Source: Gelatoporia subvermispora B
Lineage: Eukaryota > Basidiomycota > Agaricomycetes > Polyporales > Gelatoporiaceae
Assembly (NCBI GenBank): GCA_000320605.2
Contig: KB445791.1
Coordinates: 851,260 to 915,259, forward strand
Reading direction: 5' to 3'
Length of the DNA: 64,000 bases
Shown: positions 11,026 through 22,183 of the stretch, in pieces
Position numbering within the stretch: position 1 is the stretch's first letter
How the letters are laid out: each line of letters opens with the position of its first letter
The notes under the pieces: generated by a model
Seen by the model: only the letters and a program-made list of their open reading frames with translations
What the model was told of the DNA's origin: nothing
The model's database searches: none
Made by a program: the position numbers and the translations under genes

Positions 11026-12729
11026 ATGACTATTCCGCACCCCTTTATTCTTTTTGCATTCGTCGCAGCACTCATTCCTAATCTCTACTGCAAGTCGGTG
11101 AACGTTACGATCGATGATACTTATGGTGATCCAGTCACTGGCACGAAGTTCACCTACTCGGACGTCGAATGGAAGCCAGGTCAGAACTGTTCGGGCTGCT
11201 TGGCTCAGCCAGACCCCAAACAGGCACGGAACGGGACGTGGCACGATGCAACATTCAACGCGCAACCAGGATACGTTCCTGAGCCCAATGTCCCGCTCAA
11301 CGCAACTGTGACGTTCAATGGTTTGTTTGCTCGCTCATCCCTGCATGTAAACAGCTGAACACGTCGTCGTCAAAATATGCAGGTCATGCATTGTATGTAT
11401 ATTGTATCATCGACGAAAATCTCGACCAGAACTCGGACATGACGTTCTACATCGATTCCGAACCAGTCGGCTCTTACAGAACGCTAAGTATTGGATTGCC
11501 TTTATACGACTACAACGTCCTAGTCTACCACAATGATACCCTCGCGGCCGGACCGCATGTTTTCATGCTGAGCAGTGGGCATGTGAATGGCCTAGACGCT
11601 CTCGTGCTTCTGGATTATGTGGTGTACACGTCAGTCCGATCACCCTCGTCTGTAAGTTGATCCGAAGCTAACTGGCCATATGACGCCGTAAAGCACAGAC
11701 ATAGAGGATACGTCGGAGTCACCGTCAGCCCCTTCTCAAGCTTCGACCAACATCGTGCCTACGAGTTTTGCACTATCTTCACAAACGATTGCTCCGACTT
11801 CTTCGAGGACCATCCCGATTCCCTCGATAACCGCCTCGACCGCCCCGACGACCCCAACGGACCACCAGGGCGGGAGTACCTTGACGAACAATGATGCTAC
11901 CTCACATGCCACCTCGACATCCTCTTCCGCAATCGCACCGTCACCGCCAAACAAGAAACTGAGCTCAGAGGTGACCGCAGTACTTGTCGTCGTCGCAGTC
12001 TGCGCTAGCGCCCTGATCGCTGCCGGCGCTTTTTTGCTGTGCCGAAAGCGGAGGCTGAGGCAGTTAGCCCCGACCATCTCCTCGAGACACAGCGATGCCC
12101 CTCTCTTGCATTCGCCCCGATCCTGGCGGCGTTTTCCCCGCCTCTCGATACGCCAGCGCCAGCCAGCAATCACGCCGTACACCATCATGGCAGACACGGC
12201 CTCGTCGCAGCGGGACGAGCGCGGATACCCGGATAACTTCCTTGATGTGTTGTCGACCCCAGCTGGCTCGGCCGTCGGATCATCCGAGAGCAAGAACAGA
12301 CGAGCGCGAAACCAGGCGCGGCAGACAGCAGTCGCGCCGCACGTGAGTTCACCCGAGTCCTCGCAGGAGGCGCTCATCCGACTTGTCCAGGAGGGCCTGT
12401 ACGTCGGGCAACCTCCTGAGGCTCATGTCAGCAGCGACTGGAGAGATAGAAACGAGGCTCTGCGCAGGCGGGATGCTGGTGCGGTACATCGTGGGTCCGA
12501 GCAGAGGAGGCAGTCGGCACGGTGGAATGGCCAATTGGGGAGTACTTCGGGCGGCCATGGTGTGATTAACATCACTGGATACGATACTATGGATTCGTTT
12601 GCTGCTGTTACTGGGACAGAGCCCGAACTATCTAAGCCTCCAGTCTCGATCCCCGAGGAGCGGCGGGGCATGTCGATTCGGAGGGTGGAGAAGGAGATGG
12701 ACTTGTTGCATGCATATCGGAGGGGCTGA
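11026..12729 (+). CDS. Cluster member A: lectin-like/Ser-rich type I membrane protein
   Basis: Exons 11026-11320, 11383-11629 and 11694-12729 encode 525 residues. A signal peptide (MTIPHPFILFAFVAALIP) leads to an ectodomain of about 185 residues. It carries the family signature VTIDDTYGD, W..GQNCSGC, NGTWHDATF, ALYVYC, MTFYIDSE, YNVLVYHNDT and LLDYVVYT. A Ser/Thr/Pro-rich stalk, a membrane helix (about residues 272-296) and an RKRRLR stop-transfer follow, then a cytosolic tail of over 200 residues with an ALIRLVQEGLY helix. Intron phases (1 after the Asn-Gly, 2 inside Tyr-Thr) are the same in paralogs C-F. The architecture suggests a cell-surface sensor or wall-anchored receptor, but ligand and partner are unknown. 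It lacks the PAR-x-DS tail motif seen in members D-F. Confidence 0.85.
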
Positions 12730-13966
12730 CATCACAAATTTGGCTCGCAATGTTAGAAGTGGTCAATTGTGTTACAAGCATCTATTTATCAAGTGATAAT
12801 TTGTCAAGAGTTTTCGGATACATCTCCACATGAGTAGCGTCATGGCCAAGTTCGTGCCGATACAAGTTTGAAACGAAGTAGCAGCCACCGCGAACAAATA
12901 TTTGATGCATACATCACGTGATTCTCTTGCCAGCCAATGCGAGACTGCGAGCTCCAGTAACAACCGCCTGCATAGGTGCTTCTGTTCCAATTCCGCGTCC
13001 TCCTATAAGTGCCCATGTGAGAAGTGGCCAGACATTGCGAACTAACATTCTCCCGCTGTGTGCCATGTGACAATTTGCGTCAAGTCAAGCACTCGACTCT
13101 ACCCTCAGTCCCGAAACGGGCGTCTTCGACGCGAAGGGATTCGAACGTGCATGTCGGTGTCGATACACAATTTGATGCTGCATTACAACGAAATCAACAA
13201 TGATGGACTGGCTATATGGGAACCACTGGGCCGTGCTGCAATATAATGCTTCTGTCAGCGGGCCCTATCCTCTGAAAACGTAACCCGGAATCAAAACAAG
13301 TCAACAACGCAACTGCAATTCATCATGTCCACATCGTCGCCAAGGCTGTACACGGAGCCCGAAATTGACCCAACATCAATGGATTTATCACTTCCTTGGT
13401 CCTTGGTCAATGAGCCCCGATGCCGTCTGTCATAATAGCAAGTGATGTGCTGGGTCGTCAGGCTGTCAGATTCGTCGTGCTGGCAATCTCTACAGCTGTA
13501 CACTTGTTGGTGAGATTTTACATCTGATATTGCGAGATGTCTATCACGAGAGTTTCTTTTGGAAAGTGGATATACATACACAATCTCTCAACAAGATCGA
13601 GTCATGCCCTCCTCGCCGTGCCGGTGGTCATACCTGATTATCTCCGTACTGCCTTCACTGATCTGCTAGGCCGTATATCAGCCTGTTCTATGTCCTTACT
13701 GTCCACTTCTTTGGTTCCTAAGCTATAAGAATGTCTGTGGCTCAGAATCACCCTTCAGGCGCTGCTGTCAGTCTACCTTCCCTTCACTGCATTGGTATCA
13801 TTGAGGCTTATCCCCGCATCTCCCCCTCAACGCCGGCGCTATTTGTCTGGAATCGGGTGGTGATTTCTTCATTACCTCAGCACTGTCCCCTGACAGGTAC
13901 TTTTCCTGAACATCATTACTTTCACAACTTACTTGCGCCGATAGGCAAATCATAACCTTGCTGCAT
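12730..13966. other. Intergenic region between cluster members A and B
   Basis: No supported gene apart from the shared element at 12884-12921. A minus-strand GTTCGAATCC near 13137 looks like a tRNA B box but no cloverleaf or A box surrounds it. The true 5' end of member B may lie in the right part of this stretch. Confidence 0.4.
12884..12921 (+). repeat. Shared intergenic element, copy 2
   Basis: GCCACCGCGAACAAATATTTG followed by TACATCACGTGA. This is the second copy of the element at 10225-10261; here the E-box-like core is a perfect TCACGTGA. Confidence 0.6.
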
Positions 13967-15400
13967 ATGTTCACACCGATGACGCAACCACCTCCGGATT
14001 CCTCCAATTATCACAGCGCTGATTTAGCAATATTACCAGCAGACGCCAAAGCGATTCCTTCCGAAGGACACCATGAAGTTTGGCACGTGAACATTGTTAG
14101 TTCCTCTAAGGATGCTTTCCATGATACCCCAATGTATAGTGCGGAAATCACTGGTGAATCCCACCCCTACCTTCATGGAACAATGGAGGTATTTGGTGTT
14201 TACACGTCTTTGTAGGCCACACGTCCTGCATCTTCGAGGACTACCAGGACCAATGTCCGAACCTGGCGCTCTATATCGAATGCCAGATTGTCAAGTCATA
14301 CAGACGAAGTACATCTGGAGTCGATTCAAGTCTTCACAGTGTGCGACCTTGTCTTCGCGGATCGTCGAACTATAGCATGCGCAACTTGGCGCGAGACAAT
14401 CAGCGTGTCCATGGGAGAGCTAGCAACGTTTTGTTCGATCACATTGAGCTCACGTGAGTCCGAATTCCTTTACAAAACGGCTTGTGGCTCACGACAGTTT
14501 GACCGTCAAAATATGGATTATGATTGCTCGTCAACTACGGCGCCTTTCATGACCCCCACACCCATCCCTAGTACCTCACGATCGCATGCGTCGCCAATAT
14601 TCACGTATCATGTACACGATGACATGATCCATGAGGGATCGAGCACTCCGACTCCAAGCGTTGCCTCAGTTTCGCAGACAGCTCCCTTGACTGCCTACCA
14701 CTCCCTCCAAGCTCCATCGAAGCAGAGAATGGGCCCTACTTTGTTCAGACCTGCTCCTCCTATTCCGAGTGCCAGTGGAGAAATGTCACAGCGTAACGTA
14801 GGAATATCTCGGTTGGAAAAAGACAGCATTACCATCGCAGGTGCCGTCAGTTCCTGTATCATACTCGTTGCAATCACTACGGTCTGGCTGCGCAAACAAC
14901 GTCGACGGCTCGTTTCTCGTGAAGGCATTGTCAATAGCGCATTTGTTACATCTCAGTCAGATCGAACTGCAGTTACTAGTTTCCAGTCCCTCATTCGGTC
15001 CAAGTGGAGGACGACAAAGCCCATGGTCATCGATGCGCCCTTATCCGACTTTCAGAGTCATTTCACTCCCTCTTCCTCCCAACATCGGGCGCAGTCCTTT
15101 ATGATCAACACGCATACGAACGAGGCGACAAGTGGACATTTGCGGCCACATAGCATCAATGCATCCATCGGTTCCCTGGTCCCTGATACAGGCGCCTTGC
15201 CTTTGGGATGTGTTAGAGACCTACCTAGCCCCACATCATCTTACCAATCCTGGTTACCCAGTGAGACTCGCGAGAACGCATTGCTTCTTCTAATCGAAGA
15301 AGCCCTCTGCGACACTCACGCTCCCAGTTGTTGTGGACCAGCTAATGATTCTATACAGAGCGATGGCTCCTCGTCCTACGTAGTGGCAGGCGAGACATGA
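13967..15400 (+). pseudogene. Cluster member B: divergent, possibly decayed paralog
   Basis: The 3' half is recognisable. An exon at 14216-14453 ends in SNVLFDHIELT followed by a GTGAGT donor at the place where paralogs have LFDYxxYT. It can be joined in frame (acceptor CCCTAG) to 14572-15400. That last exon has a Pro/Ser/Thr stalk, a membrane helix (SITIAGAVSSCIILVAITTV), a basic stop-transfer and a tail ending with an NALLLLIEEAL helix like the ALIRLVQEGL of member A. The 5' part is poor. The WHDxT-like stretch near 14115-14195 is in another frame, only about 20 bp separate it from the next exon, and no good signal peptide is found. It may be a pseudogene or a fast-evolving member whose first exons I cannot place. 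Confidence 0.5.
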
Positions 15401-15864
15401 CCGGTACGATCATTTCTAGGCATCATGTACGCAATCGGGACATTCTGTAGGCACCTGTCTTGGACTTCACATTTTCCGAACTTTGTAGCATATGAATATT
15501 TTTCGAACTATCTTCTTGTAACGTGTTGCACTTCCGGGATTTCGTTGATAACGCGCATACGTTTGGACAATGCTACGCCTTTCGAAATATCAACTTCATG
15601 TGGATAATGATGTGGATAGGACAATACTAGATGCCCTGACAGCTACGCTTGACTCTTATGATCTTGAGGGGGCTCTTACAGGCAATCCCGATTCAAGCTC
15701 TCGTACATCTTGGTGTCGCTGATGCTGTGATAGGACATACAGCGGGATGTGTGAGCTCAAGTGGTATCGGCTCAAGGAATCGCCCCTAGCCTCTTCGACG
15801 CCGTTAAATTTCGTGCAGAACGCCTAGTCGCCATCGTCTCTAGTCAGCTTTGCGCATTCTAATC

Positions 15865-17364
15865 ATGTTCCTCTTTCTAGCCCTCTCCTTGCTCTCGCTC
15901 CTTACATCTTGCACTTTCTCCGTCGAAGGCAGGCTTATCAATATTACCATGGACGACACCTATGGCGACCCGACCACAGGGGCACAATTCACATACCTGA
16001 ATAGCGAATGGAATGAGGGACAAGAATGTTCGGGCTGTTCAGCCCAACCCAGTCGTTCATTAGCGCGGAACGGGTCATGGCACGATGCGACTTTCAGCCG
16101 TCGCACAGGTTCCATTCCAGATCCCAGCATTCCGCAGAACGCTACAGTGACCTTCAATGGTAACGTTTCCCAGGTGACGTTGAAATTGACATCGTTTAAT
16201 CCGTCCCTAGGGCAAGCTGTTAACGTCTATTGTATAATATTCAAGGGTTTAGGCCAAAACTCATATATGACATTCTATATCGACGGCGAGCCTGTCGGAC
16301 TACCATTCGTCGAGAGCAATACCAATGACAACTCGTATGAGTACAACGTACTGGTCTATCACAACGAGACATTGAATGCCGGACAGCATACATTCATGTT
16401 GATGAACGGACAGGTCAATGGTGCTGACACCCTTGTACTTTTTGACTACCTTATATATACGTAAGTTCAATTGAACAAGTATTTCGAACGAGCCTTACTT
16501 ATTGGTACTCTCCTCAGTGTAGGTGCAGGGGATCCATTGGGATCCTTTGTCCAGGGAGTCCCACAATCGGCGTCTACAGAAAATACAACAATCGCGCCCG
16601 GTCCCTCTACTTCCGGGACCCTTATCCAGACGTCTATCTCAGGTTTACCGTCCACGACATCGTCCGCTGCGTCATCGGGCAGCAACCACATGTCCAGCTC
16701 GCAGCTTATTGCTGTTGTCGTCGTCGTCAGCTTGAGCTTGCTGTTGTGCACAGTTGTCATCGTATGGTACCAGCGATGGCGCCTCGAATTCCTGGAGAAG
16801 GCATGCAATAGAGATGAACACTCGCGCAGACGATCCCATGAGCGCCTGCGAATTCCTTGCCTCGCTCGACGCAAGCATAGGGATTCAGTACCCTTCCCAC
16901 CCAGCAGACACGAGTCTAGGATGATGCAGAATGATCATCCTCGAGTAGAGAGCTTCCGAGCCGAGCCCTTCGCCAAAAGGTACTCTACCCAGAGCACGCA
17001 GGCGCTACCACCTGGCCAGAACGATGCAGCCATTCCGAGCCGTTGCATTCCAGCTTCTTCAGGAAGATGGGGAGTCAATGAGATCCGCGGACATATTCAC
17101 GACGATGGACCCGGAGATGAACCTCGGAATACCACGGCCCCTGTTGAGCTGAATTCAACGATAGGGCCAGATCAACGCGACCTGAATGTGATCGATGTGC
17201 CTGGGCACTTGCGACAGCCAACTGGGACCCCTAAGCCTGCTGGTGATGTCGCTCCCGAGGCGAGGCATCTCACCAGCTACCACTTATTGGATCCTGAGAG
17301 GGCGATGACCCCACCACCCGTATATCGAATGAAGGGTTATTATTTGGTAGCTTCGGAAATGTGA
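15865..17364 (+). CDS. Cluster member C: lectin-like/Ser-rich type I membrane protein
   Basis: Exons 15865-16159, 16211-16460 and 16518-17364 encode 463 residues. The signal peptide is Leu-rich. The ectodomain shows ITMDDTYGDPTTG, GQECSGC, NGSWHDATF, VNVYC, MTFYIDGEPVG and LFDYLIYT. A membrane helix (LIAVVVVVSLSLLLCTVVIV) follows a short Ser/Thr stalk, and the tail is about 180 residues, shorter than in A, D, E and F. The first intron (16160-16210, 51 nt) has no in-frame stop, so retention would add 17 residues. I removed it because the other members have an intron at exactly that point and splicing restores the GQAVNVYC motif. Closest to member A in the ectodomain. It lacks the PAR-x-DS motif. 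Confidence 0.85.
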
Positions 17365-18251
17365 TGATTTCTCGTTTAGTCGCGATGAAAATGGTATGAG
17401 TACAGCGTATTCGAGTTCTCGTATATATTCCGGTGTACTGTGCTACCTATGATTCATGTATGTCCTAGGAGACAGCGGTATCGTAAGATTTTCAGGAAGA
17501 GGAACTGAGACGGTACACACCAGTTGGGCCCCTCGGCCGGGCGAAGTTTGGCTCCACTGAGCCAGTTAATTGTCCAGCAGTGCATCGCCGTATATCACAA
17601 CATGGCCATGCATTACTCGGGTGAGAGTTGATCATTTGTTCAGCGTTCGATGACTTGCCTGATTCACAGCCATTCACCGTGATCATCTCACGCCGCTCTG
17701 AACGTACCACACGCACAGAGCTGTCAAGATGGCGGCTCGCACTGAGAATAGTCACGGTGAAACTCGAGGTAGCCGTCGTTTACGATGCCCGGACGCAGCC
17801 AAATGCCCAGGCTGCCTCCAGACTTGGAAGCTCGAAGCAGTCCGCAGTCAAGCGTGAGTATCGGGGCCAGCGTGGGTGCCAGAGGATTCGTCTTCAGGAG
17901 AGCCCAGACAGAACTCGACGAGGACTTTACAACTTTTTCTGCTAGTTTGTTGAGACGTGACGAAGGATACGAGGTCTAGTCGTGCCAAGATGTTGAGAAA
18001 GTCGAGTGCGTCGCGCCGAGGGTCTCGCGTCGGGATGCCGACGCATAATATTCCCACAGGCACGTGGGGCGCGTCGGTTAGTACAAATCGGCCGATTCTG
18101 AAGGGAGCCAATCAGAAAGGGAGGTTGTCGCGAACGCTCTTACTCAACTCGTCCGCTCGCCGAGAGGAAAACACGACCGTAGTCGCTCCAGTTGGCCTCG
18201 TTCGTCCCCCCTCGACCACCGCGGACGACGACGACGACGTAGGCTGCAAAG
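17365..18251. promoter_or_regulatory. Upstream region of ERG5
   Basis: No gene is supported between member C and ERG5. Just before the ERG5 ATG the sequence is C/T-rich and contains a (GAC)n run near 18221-18237, typical of a fungal 5' leader. I did not find a clear sterol-responsive element. Confidence 0.35.
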
Positions 18252-20344
18252 ATGGACCACTCCGCCTCCGTCAAGATCCCTTCCTCGACCTCCTCCCCGC
18301 TCTCGACGATCCCCATCCCGTCCTTCCTCGGTGCGTCGTCCAAGGGCGCGACATGGCTCTACACCACCCTCGCCATCGTCTTCGCCCTCCTCGCCCTTGA
18401 GCAGAGCGTGTACCGGTACAAGAAGAGGCATCTTCCTGGTGCGGCCTGGACGATCCCCGTCATCGGCAAGTTCGCGGACTCGCTCAAGCCGACGCTCGAG
18501 AATTACATCAAGCAGTGGGAGTCTGGCGCCCTCAGCGCGGTCAGCGTTTTCAACATGTATGTTCATCTTCTTTGCTCCTTATGTAGTCCTGTTGGCGTTC
18601 ATGAACCGCTGTCGGGGCGGTTGTTCGGCTCGGCAGAAGCGTTCGGAGATATGTGCTGGCCAGTCCGGCCTTTTAATGCACAGGTGATCCTGGCGGATAT
18701 GGAAATAAAATACGCTGTGGTGTGCTTTTATATGGCTACGTCGTTCGATCACCATGACGTCCTCCCTGCGGGAAGCGCTGATTGCAGCGCAAGGGCTAGT
18801 GTGACGTCTTTGCTACGCCGCCTTTGCCCCGCACGAACAGCCCCTGGCCATTGGCTAGCAAGACTGAGTGCCTGGACACGGGTTGTGTGATGTTGCGTAT
18901 CGTGTCATTCCGAGATGCTGATTGATTACGGTTCTATGACGCAGCTTCATCGTCCTGGCCTCCACCAACGACTACGCGCGCAAGATCTTCAACTCGCCCA
19001 CCTACGCGGAACCTTGCCTGACCCACTCTGGAAAGCAGATTCTTCGCCCGGACAACTGGTAGGTTTGCGAACGTCTGTCGCTGAGACTGTCTAACCCGAA
19101 TGTGAACTAGGGTGTTCCTGAATGGCAAGGTTCATGTCGAGTATCGCCGGGTGCTGAACACTCTCTTCACGCGCAAGGCGCTTGGGTTAGTCTTCTGTGC
19201 ATCTCGAGGCGGAGTGAGTTTGCTAATACAGCGTACCTTGCAGCACCTACCTGAGGATCATGGACTCGATCACGCGCACACACTTCGCGCGCTGGCTCGA
19301 CGAGGCCGCCAAGGACCCGAGCGCGAGGCCTATCATGATGGTCGCGCGCGACCTGAACATGGACACCTCGCTGCGCGTGTTCTGCGGCTCGCACATCTCT
19401 GAGGCGGCCGCGAAGGAAATCTGCGACAAGTATTGGCGGATCACGGTCGCGCTCGAGCTGGTCAACTTCCCGCTTGCGCTCCCGGGAACCAAGGTCTACC
19501 GCGCGATCCAAGCGCGCAAAGCCGCGCTCGCGCACCTTGAGCACGCTGCGGCGAGCAGCAAGTTGGCGATGGCATCTGGTGCGGAGCCGGAGTGCATGCT
19601 GGACCACTGGGTGCGCACCCTCCAGGACCCGGCACACAAGGGCCGCCGCGACTTCAGCGACACCGAGATGGCGATGGTTCTGTTCTCGTTCCTGTTTGCA
19701 AGCCAGGACGCGATGAGCAGCGGCTTGATCTATGGCTTCCAGCATCTCGCAGACCACCCGGAGATTCTCGCGAAGGTGCGCGAGGAGCAGGAGCGTGTGC
19801 GCGGTGGTGACTACGAGAAGCCCGTTACGCTCGAGATGATGGACGACATGCCGTACCTGCGTGCGCTGGTCAAGGAGTCGCTCCGCGTCAAGCCCCCCGT
19901 GACTATGGTCCCATACCGTGCAACCAAGGCCTTCCCCATTTCGGACGACTACACCGTTCCTGCTGGCAGCATGGTCATCCCGTCGTTGTACCCCTCGCTG
20001 CATGACCCTGAGGTCTTCCCTGAGCCTGCATCGCTTATCCCGGATCGTTGGCTGGACCCCGAGAGCAGTGCAAACCAGAACCCGCGCAACTACCTCGTGT
20101 TCGGCGCGGGTCCTCACAAGTGCATTGGCAATGAATACGCGGTGATGAACATTGCCCTCGTCCTCGCGGATGCGGCTGTTCTCATGGACTGGGAGCACCA
20201 TCGCACGCCGACCAGCGATAAAGTGCAGTAAGTGATGTCCAGTCACTGTAGTATAGCAGCTGCTTACGAATTGTCAGGATCATTGCCACCCTCTTCCCCC
20301 AGGATGGCTGTCTGCTCAAGCTGAGCCCCCGTCAAAAGGCTTAA
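18252..20344 (+). CDS. ERG5: Sterol C-22 desaturase, cytochrome P450 CYP61
   Basis: Exons 18252-18556, 18945-19058, 19111-19185, 19244-20227 and 20278-20344 encode 514 residues. The enzyme introduces the C22-C23 double bond in ergosterol synthesis and sits in the ER membrane. Seen here are a hydrophobic N-terminal anchor (about residues 33-52), CYP61-type sequence (IGKFADSLKPTLENY, LSAVSVFNIFIVLAS, ILRPDNWVFLNGK), an I-helix FLFASQDAMSSG in which Gln replaces the usual Gly (characteristic of CYP61), the ExxR motif in KESLR, and the haem loop FGAGPHKCIG. The length is normal. The first intron is 388 bp, long for this window. The neighbours are unrelated: the gene interrupts the run of membrane-protein paralogs. 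Confidence 0.93.
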
Positions 20345-20498
20345 GGCGTGCAATTCTCAATTTCGTCCGGTCACGGTGCAGATGTGCAATGAGTGTATAC
20401 CCCTTAATACATAACCAATCCTAATAAACTTCATGAAGTTGACTATGCGAGTGAGCTACAATACAATGACAGGTGGTACACGCATAGAGGTATAGTGT

Positions 20499-21029
20499 TC
20501 ACTTCCGCGCTTCCTTCTTTACGTCCTCCTTGAAGTCTTGGGTCCCTTGTTTCAGGCCTGCCGTTGTCTAGAATAATGTAAGCCTCGCAGTGATGCCGGG
20601 ATCGCGAGTGTGCCACTGACCTGGTTGGCCTTCTGGCCGGCGACATTCGCAGTCTCCTTCGTCTTCTCGGCGGCCATGCCTGATGCCTTCTTCGTCTTCT
20701 CTACTGCTGGAGCTAATTCACGGTCAACGCATGTCACAGAAGCATAGTGCGCTGTGTGAACTCACCAACTGTTTGCTTTGTCTTCTCTGTCACTTCCTCG
20801 CCCCTTTCAATGGCCGATGCAAGACCTCTGCCAACCTTTTTATTGACCTGAACACACTCGGTGAGAAAGTGGCAGTGGTCTCCGGTCAGGTGGTACCACG
20901 TACCTTGTCTGCGACCTCTGCGACCCTCTCCGTAACCGTTCGCGAGATAGGCGAGGTGTGGAACGCGCGCGGAGTCGACGCGATGGCGGCGCGGGAGGTG
21001 CTGGCGAACGCGGTGCGAAGCATAGACAT
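20499..21029 (-). CDS. Small LEA-like, probably mitochondrial protein
   Basis: Four minus-strand exons, 21029-20904, 20847-20766, 20712-20621 and 20567-20499, join in phase to give 122 residues. The N-terminus is Arg/Ser/Ala-rich without acidic residues (contains RTAFAS, RAFHTSPISR), a good mitochondrial presequence. The rest is a hydrophilic amphipathic-helix region with repeats of the kind EKTKQ, EKTKKAS, AEKTKETA and AGQKAN, as in group 3 LEA proteins, which protect membranes and proteins during desiccation or stress. It ends in KKEARK. It is convergent with ERG5, 154 bp apart. Identification as LEA-like rests on repeat pattern only. Confidence 0.75.
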
Positions 21030-22183
21030 TGTTGTGGATGTTATTGAAGGCGAGGCTGTGATGGTTATGGTGGGTCGTATCTGGAGAGGAGTCGACGGAG
21101 GACGAGCCTTTTGAAGGACGGCCGGAAGGTTGACATGACGTCGATTGTATGCGCTGCTGGAGGAGCGGACGACGACATGAGCCCCCAGTGATGTCATTGG
21201 CACATGACCGTCCCAACGTCCCACTTCATCGAGCGCTAAAACGCCCATATGTAGACGCTCATGGCGAATGTCGTGATTTAAGTAGGGATTCCCGACGTTG
21301 GCCACAACGTCCGTAAGACTTCATCACAAAGTCCGTCTCAAGAATACGAGAACTCTGCTTTATGGCTGCTTACTTTTTGCTCTTACTCCTGAGATCACGC
21401 CCGGTTGTCTTGAGTCGCTTGGATTCAGACAGGAGACCTTCCCGACGCCTGTCACGCTATTTGTTTTCAGTTGCTGCAGCATTGCCGCTTGTTCACAAAC
21501 GAGTGCACTTTGGGATGCGTATTCATATATACTTCATCCCTGAGTATACAAGACTCCGTTCATGCAGACGTCGGGACCTGATCAAGGTGCTTGATCGTAG
21601 GTATCCAACAACCAGCGATGTTTTGGGATGGAGACCGGACTGCCAGTAGCTGTTCCTCGGCGGCTCTAATCCTGGCCAATCGCATGTCATGTGAGTATCC
21701 AACACGATCCCGATGATATTCAGCTTGCGGTGGCCGGCCGTGCATTGACCGAGAAGGCCTGATGAGCAGCTTGATCTTGATGGTCTCGAGGAACATGACA
21801 GACATGGTGACAGAAGTGATCTTTTAGCCCATTATGTTAGCCCCTGATTCACCCAGCATGTCTATTCCGGTGTATTTGACCGGAATCTCTGGAACATATA
21901 TCAGGTTTGGACCGTCTGGATAGACGGGTCCCAGAATACTCTGACTTGCAGATAGTTCCAATCACATCTTCTACTATCCCGACGTTACTTTAACATAGGA
22001 CATCGACTAAATCGCAGGCTATATCAGTCTGATGACTGCAGTGCGGCTGGAGCTATCTTCAACAATCCAGAATCTGTCAGTTTCCTCTATCAGGCTTTGC
22101 TGGACGGAATTCATTCCAACTGTTCTACCGTCCCGACTACAATCACTTCTTATCTTGGCCACGCCATCCTATAGTACTCTGCT
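21030..22183. other. Intergenic region between the LEA-like gene and cluster member D
   Basis: This is the shared upstream region of two divergent genes. Open frames are short and without motifs. Nothing else is seen. Confidence 0.4.

Noticed and set aside
11736..12377. 213-codon minus-strand frame
   Set aside because: It is the complement of the Ser/Thr stalk and tail of cluster member A.
13110..13190. Possible minus-strand tRNA from a GTTCGAATCC box
   Set aside because: No A box, anticodon stem or T-stem pairing can be drawn around it.
16160..16210. Reading the 51-nt segment of cluster member C as coding
   Set aside because: It has no stop and is a multiple of three, but GT..AG borders sit at the intron position conserved in all paralogs, so I treat it as an intron.
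19167..20246. 359-codon minus-strand frame
   Set aside because: It lies wholly antisense to the ERG5 coding exons and shows His/Arg/Val-rich shadow composition.
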